DNA of 64,000 nt, from the NCBI GenBank assembly GCA_951813285.1, contig OX638355.1, positions 4,173,136 to 4,237,135 of the forward strand. The letters run 5' to 3'. The DNA is from Terriglobia bacterium (GTDB taxonomy: Bacteria > Acidobacteriota > Terriglobia > Versatilivoradales > Versatilivoraceae). Position 1 is the first letter of the stretch. Every line of letters begins with the position of its first letter. The translations under genes and the position numbers were made by a program. This document shows, one piece after another, positions 8,933 to 19,085 of this stretch. The notes below the pieces were generated by a model. That model saw only the letters and a list, made by a program, of their open reading frames with translations, had not been told where the DNA came from and did no database searches.

Positions 8933-10975
8933 TCACAAGGTCCCCTCATGGGGCTTTTCCCAATCCCCGCTGAAGGCTTCCACGCCCTGAATACGGCAGA
9001 GCCCCTTGGAGAGATCGAACTCGGCGGTGACCCCGTTATCGAACCGGACCCGCTGCAGGCTGCGTTCGGGGTTGAGGAACTGGTGAGACAGCATTTCGGC
9101 GTGGGCCGTCTTTTGGAAAAAGGCGCTCCAGCGCTGCAGCCACTGGATGCGCCGCCGCATCCGGGTGGTCCCCCATTCCCGGACGGGAACGCCGTCCTCC
9201 AATCCGGTTCCGGGAAATTCGTCCCCGTATGGCAGCATCCAGTTGTAAGCCGGGGCCGCGCCGAAGAGAAGCTCATACAGGCGGGGGTTCTTGTCCTGCG
9301 GCCAGTCGTAGCGCCCGTATCCCCCACCGGAGAAGCAGGCCGCGTAGCACTCGTGAAAGACCAGCTGGAACCAGGGGATGGGCTCTCCGACCTCGAGCCG
9401 GTCTCGAGACCAGTCGGTGAAGAAGAAGTAATCGCACTCCGAGACGCACCAGAACCGGGCCAGTTCGGCGCCGGGGATGATTCCCCGTTTCCGCGTCTCC
9501 CGAAAGCACTCGATCTGCTTCTCGAGGGCCAGCTTGCGGGAGACCGGGTGGTCCGGAGAAAAATCCTCCCGGTGGCCGCCATGAAAGGCGTATCCATCGA
9601 AGTAGAGGGCATCGGGCTTGAATCCCTGCGACTCGGCATGGTCCAGCGCGCGCCGCAGCGACTCTGGTCCGAACTGGGGGCTGAGCCCGTCACCCCAAAA
9701 GCTGGGCCTGGGATGCAGTTCTCCCGCCTGGTCCCGTGAGGACCGGGCCGGATCGTATCCGGGAGCCCCCTTCAGATTGGTATTGGGATTGATAAAGACC
9801 TTGATCAGGGCTCCCTGACGGCGAACCCGGTCGGCCAAGCGCTTGAGCCTCTTCCAGCCTCCCTCCACCGGACGCCGGCGCAGAAAGGCCTGCCAGGCGC
9901 TGGCATCGGTTCGGGCAGCGGTGCCTGGGGACCATTTGGGAAAGAAGAAGTTGACGGGCAGCCCGTGACGCGTCCAACGCCCCAGGTCTCTGAGCACCCG
10001 CCTCTCGTCTCTGGATTTCCAATAGACCCAGCGGAATTCGAAGCCCCGGAGGTATCGCTCGATCTTGGGCAGGTGCCTGGCCCTGTCAGCCAGTGTCCGA
10101 AAGAAGCCCTTTTCGCGGGCATAGCGGCGGTAGGCCTTGGCCATGCCCACGTGGTCCAGGTCCTGGGCGAAGCGCATCAGGAAACGGCGGGCATAGCCGA
10201 GCTCTCCCAGCGACGCCAGCCAGTTGAAATCCACCAGTGAAGCCTCGCCCGGGATGTGGTCGACCTCCACGCTGCAGTCCCAGAAAGTCTCCACGATCTG
10301 GTAGAGGGAGTGGCGCCCCTTGACCAGGCCGAACAGGGGCAGGCTGTAGCGCCCACCCACCAGGTTGCCGCGAACCGCGTCCCCCTTGGGCATCCTCTCG
10401 GCCATCTCCGCCGGAATCAAATACCCGGAACCATGGGGGACCAACATATGGCCGCCGTCGCTGGTGGCCTTTTCGACACGGTAGAAGTGGTTTACCCGTT
10501 GGATACTGTCCTTGCCGCCAGTCTGCTCCAGGCGGACCAGCAACTCGTCCCTGTCGGGGTCCAGGGCGTGCACCAGCTCGATTTCCACGTCGGTGCCGGG
10601 GAACGATCCCAATCGGGCCCGGTAGCCCCGGTGCCGGCCCTCCTCGAAGCGCGCCCACTCTCTGGACGCCGCCTCGCCAAAGCCCAGGGTCCGAGCCTCG
10701 CCGGCGCCATCGGGAGCCAGCACCAGTTGGGGCTTCAAGCGGGAGGAACTCGCCCAGACCACCTCACCGTCCTTCCCGCGGACGCTGAGGCCGCCCTGCG
10801 CATCCACCCGCACCGAATAGATCTTTCCCCGAAGCTCCCGGGAACTGCCGCCGCCCCAGGAACAACCGGCCAGATCCAGCAGACCGGTCCCCAGGGCGGC
10901 TGCAGCCGCCAGAAACCTCCGGCGGTCCAGCAGCTTCATCTCGGGATCGGCCTTCTTGCCGTGGTTTGGATTCAT
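8933..10975 (-). CDS. Tat-exported lipoprotein, glycosidase-like
   Basis: A 680-residue exported protein. The N-terminus has a twin-arginine signal (DRRRFLAAAAALG) ending in a perfect lipobox LAGC, so it should be a Tat-translocated lipoprotein. The first half is beta-rich and aromatic-rich. The second half has segments typical of a carbohydrate-active barrel: FEFRWVYWKS, GLPVNFFFPKWSPG, IKVFINPNTN, PDALYFDGYAFHGG and IIPGAELARFWCVSE, with acidic residues in the FDGY and GAE strands that could be catalytic. I do not recognise a numbered glycoside hydrolase family; GH101- or GH36-like folds and DUF5696-type proteins are the nearest ideas. It is a single gene with repeat DNA upstream. Confidence 0.72.
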   Translation of the reverse strand: MNPNHGKKADPEMKLLDRRRFLAAAAALGTGLLDLAGCSWGGGSSRELRGKIYSVRVDAQGGLSVRGKDGEVVWASSSRLKPQLVLAPDGAGEARTLGFGEAASREWARFEEGRHRGYRARLGSFPGTDVEIELVHALDPDRDELLVRLEQTGGKDSIQRVNHFYRVEKATSDGGHMLVPHGSGYLIPAEMAERMPKGDAVRGNLVGGRYSLPLFGLVKGRHSLYQIVETFWDCSVEVDHIPGEASLVDFNWLASLGELGYARRFLMRFAQDLDHVGMAKAYRRYAREKGFFRTLADRARHLPKIERYLRGFEFRWVYWKSRDERRVLRDLGRWTRHGLPVNFFFPKWSPGTAARTDASAWQAFLRRRPVEGGWKRLKRLADRVRRQGALIKVFINPNTNLKGAPGYDPARSSRDQAGELHPRPSFWGDGLSPQFGPESLRRALDHAESQGFKPDALYFDGYAFHGGHREDFSPDHPVSRKLALEKQIECFRETRKRGIIPGAELARFWCVSECDYFFFTDWSRDRLEVGEPIPWFQLVFHECYAACFSGGGYGRYDWPQDKNPRLYELLFGAAPAYNWMLPYGDEFPGTGLEDGVPVREWGTTRMRRRIQWLQRWSAFFQKTAHAEMLSHQFLNPERSLQRVRFDNGVTAEFDLSKGLCRIQGVEAFSGDWEKPHEGTL

Positions 10976-11033
10976 GGTCAGCCGGCCCCCGCCCTGGCGT
11001 GCAGCGCTGGGGACTATTCACGCCTCCTACCTG

Positions 11034-11180
11034 CGGAATTTTGCAAAAGGCTCACGAGTAAAACCATCAGAAATCGACCATCCCTTCGCGGCCTTGGCAT
11101 CCCGTCGCGGTTACACTCAACGCCTTAGTGGCCCTTCGTGAATCTTCGTGGATTCCTCTTTTATTCTAGGTTGTTTCAAA
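11034..11180 (+). repeat. Dispersed intergenic repeat, family A, copy 2
   Basis: It starts with GAATTTTGCAAAAGGCTCACGAG, shared in part with 8634 and 60828, continues with the family A core (ATCGACCATCCCTTCGCG, CGCCTTAGTGGCCCTTCGTG) and ends T-rich. It lies upstream of the glycosidase-like gene and after the epimerase. Confidence 0.78.
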
Positions 11181-11213
11181 AAAACAAATGGCTTGACCCG
11201 GCCTGACGTCGGG

Positions 11214-12194
11214 TCAAGCCTCGAGGTCGGAAAGGTCCAGGCGGTTCTCCCGGTGCAGGCGCCTGAAGACCTCCACCGTCTGTTCGATGCCCTCTTTCAG
11301 CGGCGTGGCCGGCACCTGGCCCAGTTCCTGCTTCAAACCCTGCTCGCTGAAGTTACTGGCGATGGCCAGGGGGTTCGCTTTGCACCGGATCAGCCCTCGG
11401 GCCCCGGGAACCACCTCTTCGATGGCCTGGACGACCTCTTCCACCGTTACCAGCTCTCCACGAATGTTGTAGGCGCGGGCTCCGGTCTTGGGGCTTTCGG
11501 CACATCCGATGAAAATCTTGGCCGCGTCATCCACCAGCAGCATCGACACCGGGCCGCCGAATTGGATTTCGAAGGGCCGCCCCAGCGCAGCCGCCTTCAT
11601 GGCCGTGGTGGGCCCGGAGGTGATTCCGAAATCCCGGCCCGGCCCGTAGACGGCATGGGGGCGCAGGCCCACGCTCGAGATGCCGTGGTCCAGGAAGAAC
11701 ACCCGGGCGTTGCCCTCGTTGGACTGCTTGAAGACCCCATAGTGGGTCCGGGGAGACGACTGGACGCTTTCGCCCACGGGCCCTTCCCCGTAGTCTTCCT
11801 GGGGACCGAACACGGCGGCCGAGCTGGCATAGGCCATCCCCTGGATCGGGGCCAGCAGCGAGCGAGCGGCCTCGAACACATTGACCGTGCCCACCACGTT
11901 GACCATGGCGCCCAATCTGGGGTTGGCCCGGCAGACCGGCACCTGCAACCCCGCCAGGTGGACGACATGGGTCACCCGGTGCCGCTGCATCTCGCCCTTC
12001 AGCCGATCGAAATCGGTAATGTCGCCCTGGATGAAGTGAATCCCGTCCAACTCCTCCGGGGAAAGCAGCATGGAAAGCCGCTTGGGCTCGAGGTCCAGGT
12101 CATAGATGAAGACTTCGTTGCCGCGATCGATCAGGTTGCGGACGATCCAGGATCCGATGCAGCCTTGTGCACCGGTCAGAAAATAACGTGCCAT
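11214..12194 (-). CDS. NAD(P)-dependent sugar-nucleotide epimerase/dehydratase
   Basis: An extended short-chain dehydrogenase of 326 residues. The Rossmann motif TGAQGCIGSW lies at the N-terminus, the first aspartates YDLDLEP fit NAD binding, and the active site is YGVFK after ASSAAVFGP. The later HAVYGPGRDFG loop is typical of GalE/RfbB-like enzymes that act on nucleotide sugars. I chose ATG at 12194, preceded by GAGGAAAGAGGA; earlier ATGs at 12215 onward lie inside a short tandem repeat. It begins 31 bp after carB on the same strand and is probably cotranscribed. The exact substrate is unknown. Confidence 0.88.
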   Translation of the reverse strand: MARYFLTGAQGCIGSWIVRNLIDRGNEVFIYDLDLEPKRLSMLLSPEELDGIHFIQGDITDFDRLKGEMQRHRVTHVVHLAGLQVPVCRANPRLGAMVNVVGTVNVFEAARSLLAPIQGMAYASSAAVFGPQEDYGEGPVGESVQSSPRTHYGVFKQSNEGNARVFFLDHGISSVGLRPHAVYGPGRDFGITSGPTTAMKAAALGRPFEIQFGGPVSMLLVDDAAKIFIGCAESPKTGARAYNIRGELVTVEEVVQAIEEVVPGARGLIRCKANPLAIASNFSEQGLKQELGQVPATPLKEGIEQTVEVFRRLHRENRLDLSDLEA

Positions 12195-12203
12195 TCCTCT
12201 TTC

Positions 12204-12239
12204 CTCATTCATCATTCATCATTCATCACTCCTCATTCC
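12204..12239 (-). repeat. Heptamer microrepeat at the carB-epimerase junction
   Basis: On the minus strand GATGAAT is repeated three times in tandem directly after the carB stop codon and before the epimerase ribosome-binding site. It creates several overlapping ATGA stop/start quartets, so small changes in copy number would alter spacing between the two genes. Confidence 0.7.
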
Positions 12240-15200
12240 GATGATACTCCTGCAAGGCGCGGACGTCCCGCCGATTCTGTTGCAGTGCGCTGATGCCGCT
12301 GGCTACGGCCGCACCTCCCGAGAGCGTGGTGATGCAGGGCACGTTGTGCTGTACGGCGGCGCGTCTGATGGCGCGCTCATCGAAGAAGGAGTCCTTGCCC
12401 AACGGCGTGTTGAGGATCAGATCCACCTGGCCGCTCTTGATGAGGTCTACGATGTGGGGACGCCCCTCGTTGACCTTGTAGACCGCTTCGACCGGGACGC
12501 CCTGCCCGGCCAGGATCTCCCGGGTGCCTGCGGTGGCGATCAAGCGAAATCCGAGATCGTGCAGCCGACGGGCAATCGGCAGCACGTTCAGCTTGTCCTG
12601 ATCGTTCACGCTGATGAAGGCAGTGCCCGACCGGGGCAGCACCGAGCCGGCGCTGAGCTGGGCCTTGGCATAGGCTTGACCGAAGTTGTCGGAAACGCCC
12701 ATCACCTCCCCGGTAGACTTCATCTCGGGGCCCAAAATCGTATCAACACCCGGAAATTTCAAGAAAGGGAAAACCGGGGACTTGACGAAGAAGTCGTCTA
12801 CGGGCAACTCATCTCCCAAACCGAACTCCTCCAGCTTGCGACCCGTCATCAGCCGGACCGCCAGCTTGGCCAGGGGGACACCGGTGGCTTTGCTCACGAA
12901 GGGCACGGTGCGGGAGGCCCTCGGATTGACTTCCAGCACGTAGACCACATCCTCCTTGATGGCGTACTGCACATTCATCAATCCGACCACCTTCAACTCC
13001 AGCGCCAGCCGTCGGGTGTAGTCTCGCATGGTCTCCAGGTGCTCGGGCTTGACCATATAGGTCGGCAGCACGCAGGAGCTGTCTCCGGAGTGAATCCCGG
13101 CCTCCTCGATATGCTCCATGATGCCCCCGATCACCACCCGCCGCCCGTCGGCCACGGCGTCCACGTCCACCTCGAAGGCATCCTCCAGAAACTTGTCGAT
13201 CAGAATGGGACGGTTCTGGGAAACGTCCACGGCTTCCGTGATGTATCGCTCCAGGGAATGGTCATCGTGCACGATCACCATGGCCCGCCCCCCGAGAACA
13301 TAGGAGGGCCGAACCAGGACGGGGTAGCCGATGCGTTCGGCGATGGCGGCGGCCTCCCCAAAAGAGGTGGCGGTGCCGGAAGGCGGCTGGGGGATTCCCA
13401 TGCCGGAGAGCAGACGGCCGAATCGCTTGCGGTCTTCCGCCAGGTCGATGGACTCGGGAGAGGTGCCGATAATGGGGACGCCGGCCCGCTGCAGGGGCAG
13501 GGCCAGAGTCAGCGGAGTCTGGCCGCCGAACTGCACGATCACTCCCTCCGGTTGCTCCCGCTCCACCACGTGCATGACGTCTTCAAAGGTCAGCGGCTCG
13601 AAATAGAGCCGATCGGAAGTATCGTAGTCGGTAGAGACGGTCTCGGGATTGCAGTTCACCATGATGGTCTCGAACCCGTCTTCCTTGAGGGCAAAGGAGG
13701 CATGGCAACAGCAGTAGTCGAACTCGATGCCCTGCCCGATTCGATTGGGCCCGCTGCCCAGGATCACGATCTTTCTTCTCTGGGAAGGTTCGGCCTCGCA
13801 TTGCTGCTCGTAGGTGGAATAGAGGTAGGGGGTGAAGGATTCGAACTCGGCCGCGCAGGTGTCCACCCGCTTGTATACCGGCCGGAGCTTGAGATCTTGA
13901 CGGCGTTGGAGAACCTCGGCGGCAGTCGAACCCGTCAGCCAGGCCAGGTACTGGTCGGAGAATCCCATCCGTTTGGCCTGCCTGAGCTGCAATGGGGGAA
14001 TCTCGTCCAGGTCGGCTCCCCGCAACCCGGCGGACAGTTGGGAGACCTCCCGGACCTGCCGCAGAAACCAGGGATCGATCCGGGTGTGCTGATAGGCTTC
14101 TTCCACTGAGAGGCCCCTCTCGAAGGCAAATCGGAGATAGAGGAGGCGGTCGGGATTGGGAAGGATCAGCTTCTCCTTGATTTGGTCCGGATCGAGCTTT
14201 TGCGACCCCACCTTGCGCCCCGTCTCCAGGGAGCGCAGGGCTTTCAGCAGCGACTCCTTGAAGGTTCTGCCGATGGCCATGACCTCCCCGACCGACTTCA
14301 TCTGGGTCCCCAGGAGCGGCTCGGCCTCGGGAAACTTCTCAAAGGCCCACTTGGGAATCTTGGTGACCACATAATCGATGGTGGGTTCGAAGCATGCCGG
14401 GGTCTTCAATGTGATGTCGTTGGGAATCTCGTCCAGCGTGAGTCCCACCGCCAGCTTGGCGGCGATCTTGGCGATGGGAAATCCGGTGGCCTTGGAGGCC
14501 AGGGCCGAACTGCGGGAGACCCGGGGATTCATTTCGATCACCACCAGGCGCCCATCGCGCGGATTGACGGCGAACTGGATGTTGGAGCCTCCGGTCTCCA
14601 CCCCCACCTTGCGAATGATTCGCACGGCGGCGTTCCGCATGTGCTGAAATTCCTTGTCGGTGAGGGTCTGCACCGGAGCCACGGTGATGGAATCCCCGGT
14701 GTGGACTCCCATGGGATCGAAGTTCTCAATGCTGCAGATCACCACCACGTTGTCCTTCAGGTCGCGCATCACTTCCAGCTCGAACTCCTTCCAACCGATG
14801 ACCGACTCCTCGATCAGAATCTCATGGGCCGGACTGAGATCCAGCCCCCGCTTGGCCAGGTGCTCGAACTCTTCGGCGTTGTAGGCGATGCCGCCTCCCG
14901 TGCCTCCCAGGGTAAAGGAGGGACGGATAATGGCCGGGTAGCCCACCTCCCTGACGATCTGCCCGGACTCCTTGAAGTCGTAGGCTACCCCGCTACGCGG
15001 CGTCTCCAGGCCGATTTCCTTCATGGCTTCCTTGAAAAGCAGCCGATCTTCCCCCACCTTGATCGATTTGATCTGAGCTCCGATCAACTCGACTCCCTGC
15101 CTGTCCAGTACCCCTCGCTCCGACAGCGCCACCGCCAGGTTGAGAGCCGTCTGCCCGCCCACGGTAGGCAGCAGGGCGTCGGGCCGCTCCTCCAGGATGA

Positions 15201-15429
15201 TGGCCTCCACGAACTCCGGCGTCAGCGGCTCGATGTAGGTCCGGTCAGCCAACTCCGGGTCGGTCATGATGGTGGCGGGGTTGGAATTGACCAACACCAC
15301 CTGGTAACCCTCGGCCTTGAGGACCTTGCAGGCCTGGGTCCCTGAGTAGTCGAACTCGCAGGCTTGACCGATCACGATCGGTCCCGAGCCGATCACCAGG
15401 ATTTTCTTGATGTCCGATCTCTTGGGCAT
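12226..15429 (-). CDS. carB: Carbamoyl-phosphate synthase large subunit
   Basis: The 1,067-residue ATP-dependent subunit makes carbamoyl phosphate for pyrimidines and arginine in complex with CarA. The two halves are homologous ATP-grasp units: the first opens with [21 protein letters not shown] and the second (about residue 555) with [30 protein letters not shown] and [11 protein letters not shown] are the paired nucleotide loops, and the last ~130 residues form the methylglyoxal-synthase-like allosteric domain. Length is normal (~1,070). Its ATG directly follows the carA stop (TGAATG), so the two are translationally coupled. Confidence 0.98.
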   Translation of the reverse strand: MPKRSDIKKILVIGSGPIVIGQACEFDYSGTQACKVLKAEGYQVVLVNSNPATIMTDPELADRTYIEPLTPEFVEAIILEERPDALLPTVGGQTALNLAVALSERGVLDRQGVELIGAQIKSIKVGEDRLLFKEAMKEIGLETPRSGVAYDFKESGQIVREVGYPAIIRPSFTLGGTGGGIAYNAEEFEHLAKRGLDLSPAHEILIEESVIGWKEFELEVMRDLKDNVVVICSIENFDPMGVHTGDSITVAPVQTLTDKEFQHMRNAAVRIIRKVGVETGGSNIQFAVNPRDGRLVVIEMNPRVSRSSALASKATGFPIAKIAAKLAVGLTLDEIPNDITLKTPACFEPTIDYVVTKIPKWAFEKFPEAEPLLGTQMKSVGEVMAIGRTFKESLLKALRSLETGRKVGSQKLDPDQIKEKLILPNPDRLLYLRFAFERGLSVEEAYQHTRIDPWFLRQVREVSQLSAGLRGADLDEIPPLQLRQAKRMGFSDQYLAWLTGSTAAEVLQRRQDLKLRPVYKRVDTCAAEFESFTPYLYSTYEQQCEAEPSQRRKIVILGSGPNRIGQGIEFDYCCCHASFALKEDGFETIMVNCNPETVSTDYDTSDRLYFEPLTFEDVMHVVEREQPEGVIVQFGGQTPLTLALPLQRAGVPIIGTSPESIDLAEDRKRFGRLLSGMGIPQPPSGTATSFGEAAAIAERIGYPVLVRPSYVLGGRAMVIVHDDHSLERYITEAVDVSQNRPILIDKFLEDAFEVDVDAVADGRRVVIGGIMEHIEEAGIHSGDSSCVLPTYMVKPEHLETMRDYTRRLALELKVVGLMNVQYAIKEDVVYVLEVNPRASRTVPFVSKATGVPLAKLAVRLMTGRKLEEFGLGDELPVDDFFVKSPVFPFLKFPGVDTILGPEMKSTGEVMGVSDNFGQAYAKAQLSAGSVLPRSGTAFISVNDQDKLNVLPIARRLHDLGFRLIATAGTREILAGQGVPVEAVYKVNEGRPHIVDLIKSGQVDLILNTPLGKDSFFDERAIRRAAVQHNVPCITTLSGGAAVASGISALQQNRRDVRALQEYHRNEE

Positions 15430-16599
15430 TCAGTCTTGCCAGGTGAAGGAGGTCCCGCTTTCCCTCCGGTGCTGACGGATCACCCGCTTGAACTCTTCGA
15501 AAAGGTAGCGGGAATCGTGCGGGCCCGGGGAGGATTCCGGGTGGTACTGGACGCAGAACAAGGGCGCGCTGCGGTGACGGAATCCCTCCAGGGTCTGATC
15601 GTTGAGGTTGACGTGGGTCACTTCGATGGATTCAGGCAGGGAGGCAATATCCACGGCGAATCCGTGGTTCTGAGCGGTAATTTCGACCTGGCCCGTCTGC
15701 ATTCGCATCACGGGGTGGTTGCCGCCATGATGGCCGAACCGCAGCTTGTAGGTGCTGCCACCCACGGCCAGACCCAGGATCTGATGGCCCAGACAGATCC
15801 CCAGCATGGGCTTCTTTCCGATCAGCTCTCTGGCCGTCCGGATCGCATAGGCGACCGGCTCCGGATCTCCCGGACCGTTAGAGAGAAAGATCCCGTCGGG
15901 GTTCATGGCCAGGATCTGCGCCGCGCTGCTCATGGCCGGAACCACGGTGACCTCAAGCCCGCTGTCCACCATCAGGCGCAGGATATTGTGCTTGATGCCG
16001 AAGTCGAGAGCGACCACTTTCATGGGCGGTTCGCCCGCATCCGACCTGGACCGGCTGCCGGAGGAGTCCTCGGGGAAGATTGCCACCGACGGCTTCTCCC
16101 AGCGGTAGGCTTCACGGCAGCTGACCCGGCTGGCCAGATCCCGACCCACCATCTCCGGCGCCTGCCGCGCCTTCTCGACCAGAAGGTCGCGATCCACCTC
16201 CCCGCTGGCGATGACGGCGCGCATGGCCCCCTGTTGCCGGATGTGGCGCACCAGGGCCCGGGTGTCGATCTCGGCGATGGCCACGATGCCGTGCGTCTCC
16301 AGATAGTCCGGCAGGGAGCCGTCCAGCCGCCAGTGGTCGGCGCTGTCGGTGGCTTCCCGCACCACCAGGCCCTCGGCGAAGGGACGGGAGGACTCCTCGT
16401 CCTCGGCGTTGACCCCGTAATTCCCGATCAGGGGATAGGTCAGCACCACGATCTGACCGGCATAGGAGGGGTCGGTGAGTATTTCCTGATAGCCGGTCAA
16501 GGAGGTATTGAAAACGATCTCGCCGGAAGTCTCGCCCCTGGCTCCAATGGACGTTCCTTCGAAAATCAAACCGTCTTCCAGGGCGAGCACCGCTTCCAT
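15430..16599 (-). CDS. carA: Carbamoyl-phosphate synthase small subunit
   Basis: The glutamine amidotransferase subunit, 389 residues, hydrolyses glutamine and tunnels ammonia to CarB. The N-terminal domain starts at [10 protein letters not shown] and contains [15 protein letters not shown]; the class I amidotransferase domain shows the nucleophile loop GICLGHQ and the histidine-glutamate pair in YHPESSPG. I chose the ATG at 16599, with GGAAAGGGA upstream; the open frame runs on to 17196 but the extra part is not conserved in type and overlaps the divergent glycosyltransferase. Confidence 0.97.
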   Translation of the reverse strand: MEAVLALEDGLIFEGTSIGARGETSGEIVFNTSLTGYQEILTDPSYAGQIVVLTYPLIGNYGVNAEDEESSRPFAEGLVVREATDSADHWRLDGSLPDYLETHGIVAIAEIDTRALVRHIRQQGAMRAVIASGEVDRDLLVEKARQAPEMVGRDLASRVSCREAYRWEKPSVAIFPEDSSGSRSRSDAGEPPMKVVALDFGIKHNILRLMVDSGLEVTVVPAMSSAAQILAMNPDGIFLSNGPGDPEPVAYAIRTARELIGKKPMLGICLGHQILGLAVGGSTYKLRFGHHGGNHPVMRMQTGQVEITAQNHGFAVDIASLPESIEVTHVNLNDQTLEGFRHRSAPLFCVQYHPESSPGPHDSRYLFEEFKRVIRQHRRESGTSFTWQD

Positions 16600-16697
16600 G
16601 GATGGTCCCTTTCCGGTGCAGGAGTCGGACGCGCCGGCCGGCGTGAAGTTGCCCTTCGCTCTTCCGACCCTGCTCGGGGTCGCCCGTTTATACCACA

Positions 16698-16726
16698 TTT
16701 CGGGGCAGGCCGGGATTGCGTATAAT
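16698..16726 (+). promoter_or_regulatory. Sigma-70-type promoter of the GT2 gene
   Basis: A perfect -10 box TATAAT (16721-16726) lies 17 bp after a weak TTTCGG -35 box. Transcription would start about 25 bp before the glycosyltransferase ATG. The minus strand of the same gap has an extended -10 (TGGTATAAA) that could serve carA. Confidence 0.55.
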
Positions 16727-16758
16727 GCGGTCTCCATTGGACCGGCCGCGCCGCTGTC

Positions 16759-17460
16759 ATGCCAACCTCTCCAGCCGTCGTCATCATTCCCGCCTACAAC
16801 GAGGAGCCGGGGATTTCCCGAGTCATTGCCGACATCCCCCGGGATCTGATCTCCGAGATCATCGTCGTCGACAACGGAAGCACCGATCGAACCGCCGCCA
16901 AGGCGCGAGAGGGGGGCGCCCGGGTCATTTCCCAGCCCGACCGCGGCTATGGCGCCGCCTGTCTGGCCGGAATCGCCGGCTTGCCTCCGGGAACCGAGGT
17001 GGTCCTCTTTCTGGACGGAGATTACAGCGACGACCCGGCCCAGGCCAAAGACCTGCTGCGTGCCCTGGAAGAGCACCGGAGCGACCTGGTTCTGGGCTCC
17101 CGGACGCGGGGATGCCCGCAACCGGGTTCGCTGACTCCGCAGCAGCGATTCGGCAACTGGTTGTCGACCGCCATCATTCGACTGATTTACGGCCACGCCT
17201 ACTCCGACCTGGGGCCCTTTCGCGCCATTCGCCGGGAGGCGCTTTCCAAGCTGGACATGCAGGATCGAACCTACGGCTGGACGGTGGAGATGCAGGTCAA
17301 GGCCCTGCAGCAGGGACTCAAAGTGGTGGAAATTCCCGTCAGCTACCGGCCGCGCCTGGGCCGGTCCAAGGTTTCGGGGACCCTCTCGGGGACGGTCAAG
17401 GCGGGATTCAAGATCCTGTGGACCATTGCCCGGCTGAGCCTCCGAAGCCCCTTGACCTGA
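16759..17460 (+). CDS. Glycosyltransferase family 2 (dolichol-phosphate mannosyltransferase-like)
   Basis: A 233-residue GT-A glycosyltransferase. It starts with [10 protein letters not shown], followed by the UDP/GDP-binding VVDNGSTD and the metal motif LDGDYSDDP, and includes the later [11 protein letters not shown] and [12 protein letters not shown], the order seen in DPM1-like enzymes that load sugars on polyprenyl phosphate. There are no C-terminal membrane segments, so it is the short soluble form. It is divergent from carA and nothing nearby suggests its acceptor. Confidence 0.9.
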   Translation: MPTSPAVVIIPAYNEEPGISRVIADIPRDLISEIIVVDNGSTDRTAAKAREGGARVISQPDRGYGAACLAGIAGLPPGTEVVLFLDGDYSDDPAQAKDLLRALEEHRSDLVLGSRTRGCPQPGSLTPQQRFGNWLSTAIIRLIYGHAYSDLGPFRAIRREALSKLDMQDRTYGWTVEMQVKALQQGLKVVEIPVSYRPRLGRSKVSGTLSGTVKAGFKILWTIARLSLRSPLT

Positions 17461-17652
17461 AACAACCGGGGGTTGCCCGCAAAGCCAAAAACCAATCCAC
17501 CACGGGCACGAACGGAAAAAGAGTTATCCTCTGCCCCACCGATGAAATCAGCCTCGATGAGATCGAGAGGATCGTGATTTAGAGGGGCTTGGGGACCGGC
17601 AGGCCAGGTCCTGCGGGTCGCCGGACCTCGGGATCAGACGCTACTACACGAC

Positions 17653-17680
17653 TTGGCTCAATTCAGCGATGTGATAGATT
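17653..17680 (+). promoter_or_regulatory. Candidate promoter for a leaderless transcript
   Basis: TTGGCT (17653-17658), a 16-bp spacer and TAGATT (17675-17680). The -10 box ends six bases before the ATG at 17687, so transcription would begin at or next to the start codon. Confidence 0.4.
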
Positions 17681-17686
17681 GACGCC

Positions 17687-17932
17687 ATGAGCGATACTGC
17701 CCAAATCATCCTTGCCGTCATCGGGACCGGCATCACTCTGTTGGGCATCCTGGCCTGGCTATTGCTATCCCTGTTTCGTGGGCTCTGCCAGGACTTAGAC
17801 TCCCGACACAAGGACCTGCGCCAGGACCTGGCCGAACTCCGGCAGGAAGTGCGCGCCGATATCGCCTCTCTCAATTCCCGCATCGACAACCTCTATCAAG
17901 CCCTCTTCAGCCGCAAAGACCCCGTAGCCTAA
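17687..17932 (+). CDS. Small membrane protein with coiled-coil tail
   Basis: An 81-residue protein with one membrane helix (about residues 5-30, IILAVIGTGITLLGILAWLL) followed by an amphipathic heptad region (residues 38-75) rich in aspartate, leucine and arginine, ending in SLNSRIDNLYQAL. This is the common pattern of small, uncharacterised single-pass proteins with a cytoplasmic coiled coil. No ribosome-binding site is visible, but a -10 box lies six bases upstream, so a leaderless mRNA is possible. Function unknown. Confidence 0.65.
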   Translation: MSDTAQIILAVIGTGITLLGILAWLLLSLFRGLCQDLDSRHKDLRQDLAELRQEVRADIASLNSRIDNLYQALFSRKDPVA

Positions 17933-18046
17933 TTCTTTACTTTTCATCAGTTGAGCCGGCTCGGTTCCCTCCGGCCTCGGCAACCGGCCGGCATCGTTGC
18001 CAAGGCCGTGCGGCAAGAGTGTTAACATGACTTTAGTTACAGAACA

Positions 18047-18934
18047 CTAGGAAGATTCCAGGTCGGGATCCACCCGCTCGTTCGGCCTGAGCTCAACATC
18101 GACTTCAAAGCCGCTGACACGGGCCAGAATGAGGTGGAGTTGCCGCACGCCCTCCGTCAGGGCCGCCGGCCCGGGTTGCAGGATGTAGGTCGATTTGATC
18201 TCGTAGATCCGCCCGCGGCGGAGGGCGGCCATCTCCGACCAGCCGGCTCTTCGCCTGATCCGATCCTTGTTGACCTTGACCCCGCACCAGGAAGCCACGA
18301 TCACCTCCGGGTCGCGGGAAAGCACGGCACCCGGATCCACAATCCGGTCCCGCCCCAGCCGCTTGTGGCGGAGCTCCGGAAAGACGGTCTCACCCCCGGC
18401 CAGCTCCACAAGCTCTTCCACCCACCGGATGCCGCTGATCAAGGGGTCCTTCCACTCCTCGAAAAAGACCCGAGGCCGGCGCGGAAATCGGCGGGCCGAG
18501 GCCTCGATGGCATCCAGTCCGCTCGACAACTCCGAGACCAGCGCCCTGCCTTTTTGGGAGACTCCCACCAGATCGGCCACCGTTCGGATTACCTGCAGGA
18601 TTTCATTCACGCTCCTCTGATTGAATGTGAATACTGTCATTCCCCGCCGGATCAACTCGGCGGCGATGTCCGCCTGCAGGTCGGAGAAGGCCAGCACCAG
18701 ATCGGGGCGCAATTGCTCGATCCTGTCCAGCCGGGCGCTGGTGAAGGCCGAAACCCTCGGTTTGGACCGCGCTTCCGGGGGGCGCACAGCGTATCCCGAG
18801 ACCCCCACGATGCGATCCTCTTCTCCCAGTAGATAGAGTGTCTCGGTGGTTTCCTCGGTCAGGCAGACGATACGCTCCGGATAACCCGCCGCGCCGTGGT
18901 GCTTGTATTTCCCGGTCATTGTCCCTACCCGCAT
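18047..18934 (-). CDS. Cobalamin/iron-siderophore-type substrate-binding protein without signal peptide
   Basis: A 295-residue member of the BtuF/FhuD-like binding-protein family (PeriBP_2). Landmarks are RIVCLTEETTETLYLLGEEDRIVGVS at the start, LRPDLVLAFSDLQADIA, and the later RDPEVIVASWCG and WSEMAALRRGRIYEI. Unlike the btuF upstream it has no hydrophobic signal sequence from any ATG, matching a subgroup usually annotated as cobalamin-binding protein that may act in the cytoplasm. It lies 151 bp downstream of btuC on the same strand and probably belongs to the same B12 regulon. The start may be ATG 18934 or 18919. Confidence 0.82.
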   Translation of the reverse strand: MRVGTMTGKYKHHGAAGYPERIVCLTEETTETLYLLGEEDRIVGVSGYAVRPPEARSKPRVSAFTSARLDRIEQLRPDLVLAFSDLQADIAAELIRRGMTVFTFNQRSVNEILQVIRTVADLVGVSQKGRALVSELSSGLDAIEASARRFPRRPRVFFEEWKDPLISGIRWVEELVELAGGETVFPELRHKRLGRDRIVDPGAVLSRDPEVIVASWCGVKVNKDRIRRRAGWSEMAALRRGRIYEIKSTYILQPGPAALTEGVRQLHLILARVSGFEVDVELRPNERVDPDLESS

Positions 18935-19085
18935 TTCTCACCAGGCCGCTGGATTCATTTTGAATGGCCCATTATTTTCGGAAACTTATTGATCGATTGG
19001 GATGCCTTGCGGTTAGACACTGGGCTGGGCGCGCCCCCGGGAAACCGGTTGAGTGGGTTGCTCCCGGCAGCTCACTACAGGCCCT

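Noticed and set aside
12241-14109. A 622-codon plus-strand ORF across carB (and 14182-15345, 15364-16725)
   Set aside because: All are antisense shadows of carAB with no family motif.
17461-17582. Open frame after the GT2 gene ending [22 protein letters not shown]
   Set aside because: It might be a remnant of some gene, but I recognise no family and there is no start; too weak to report.
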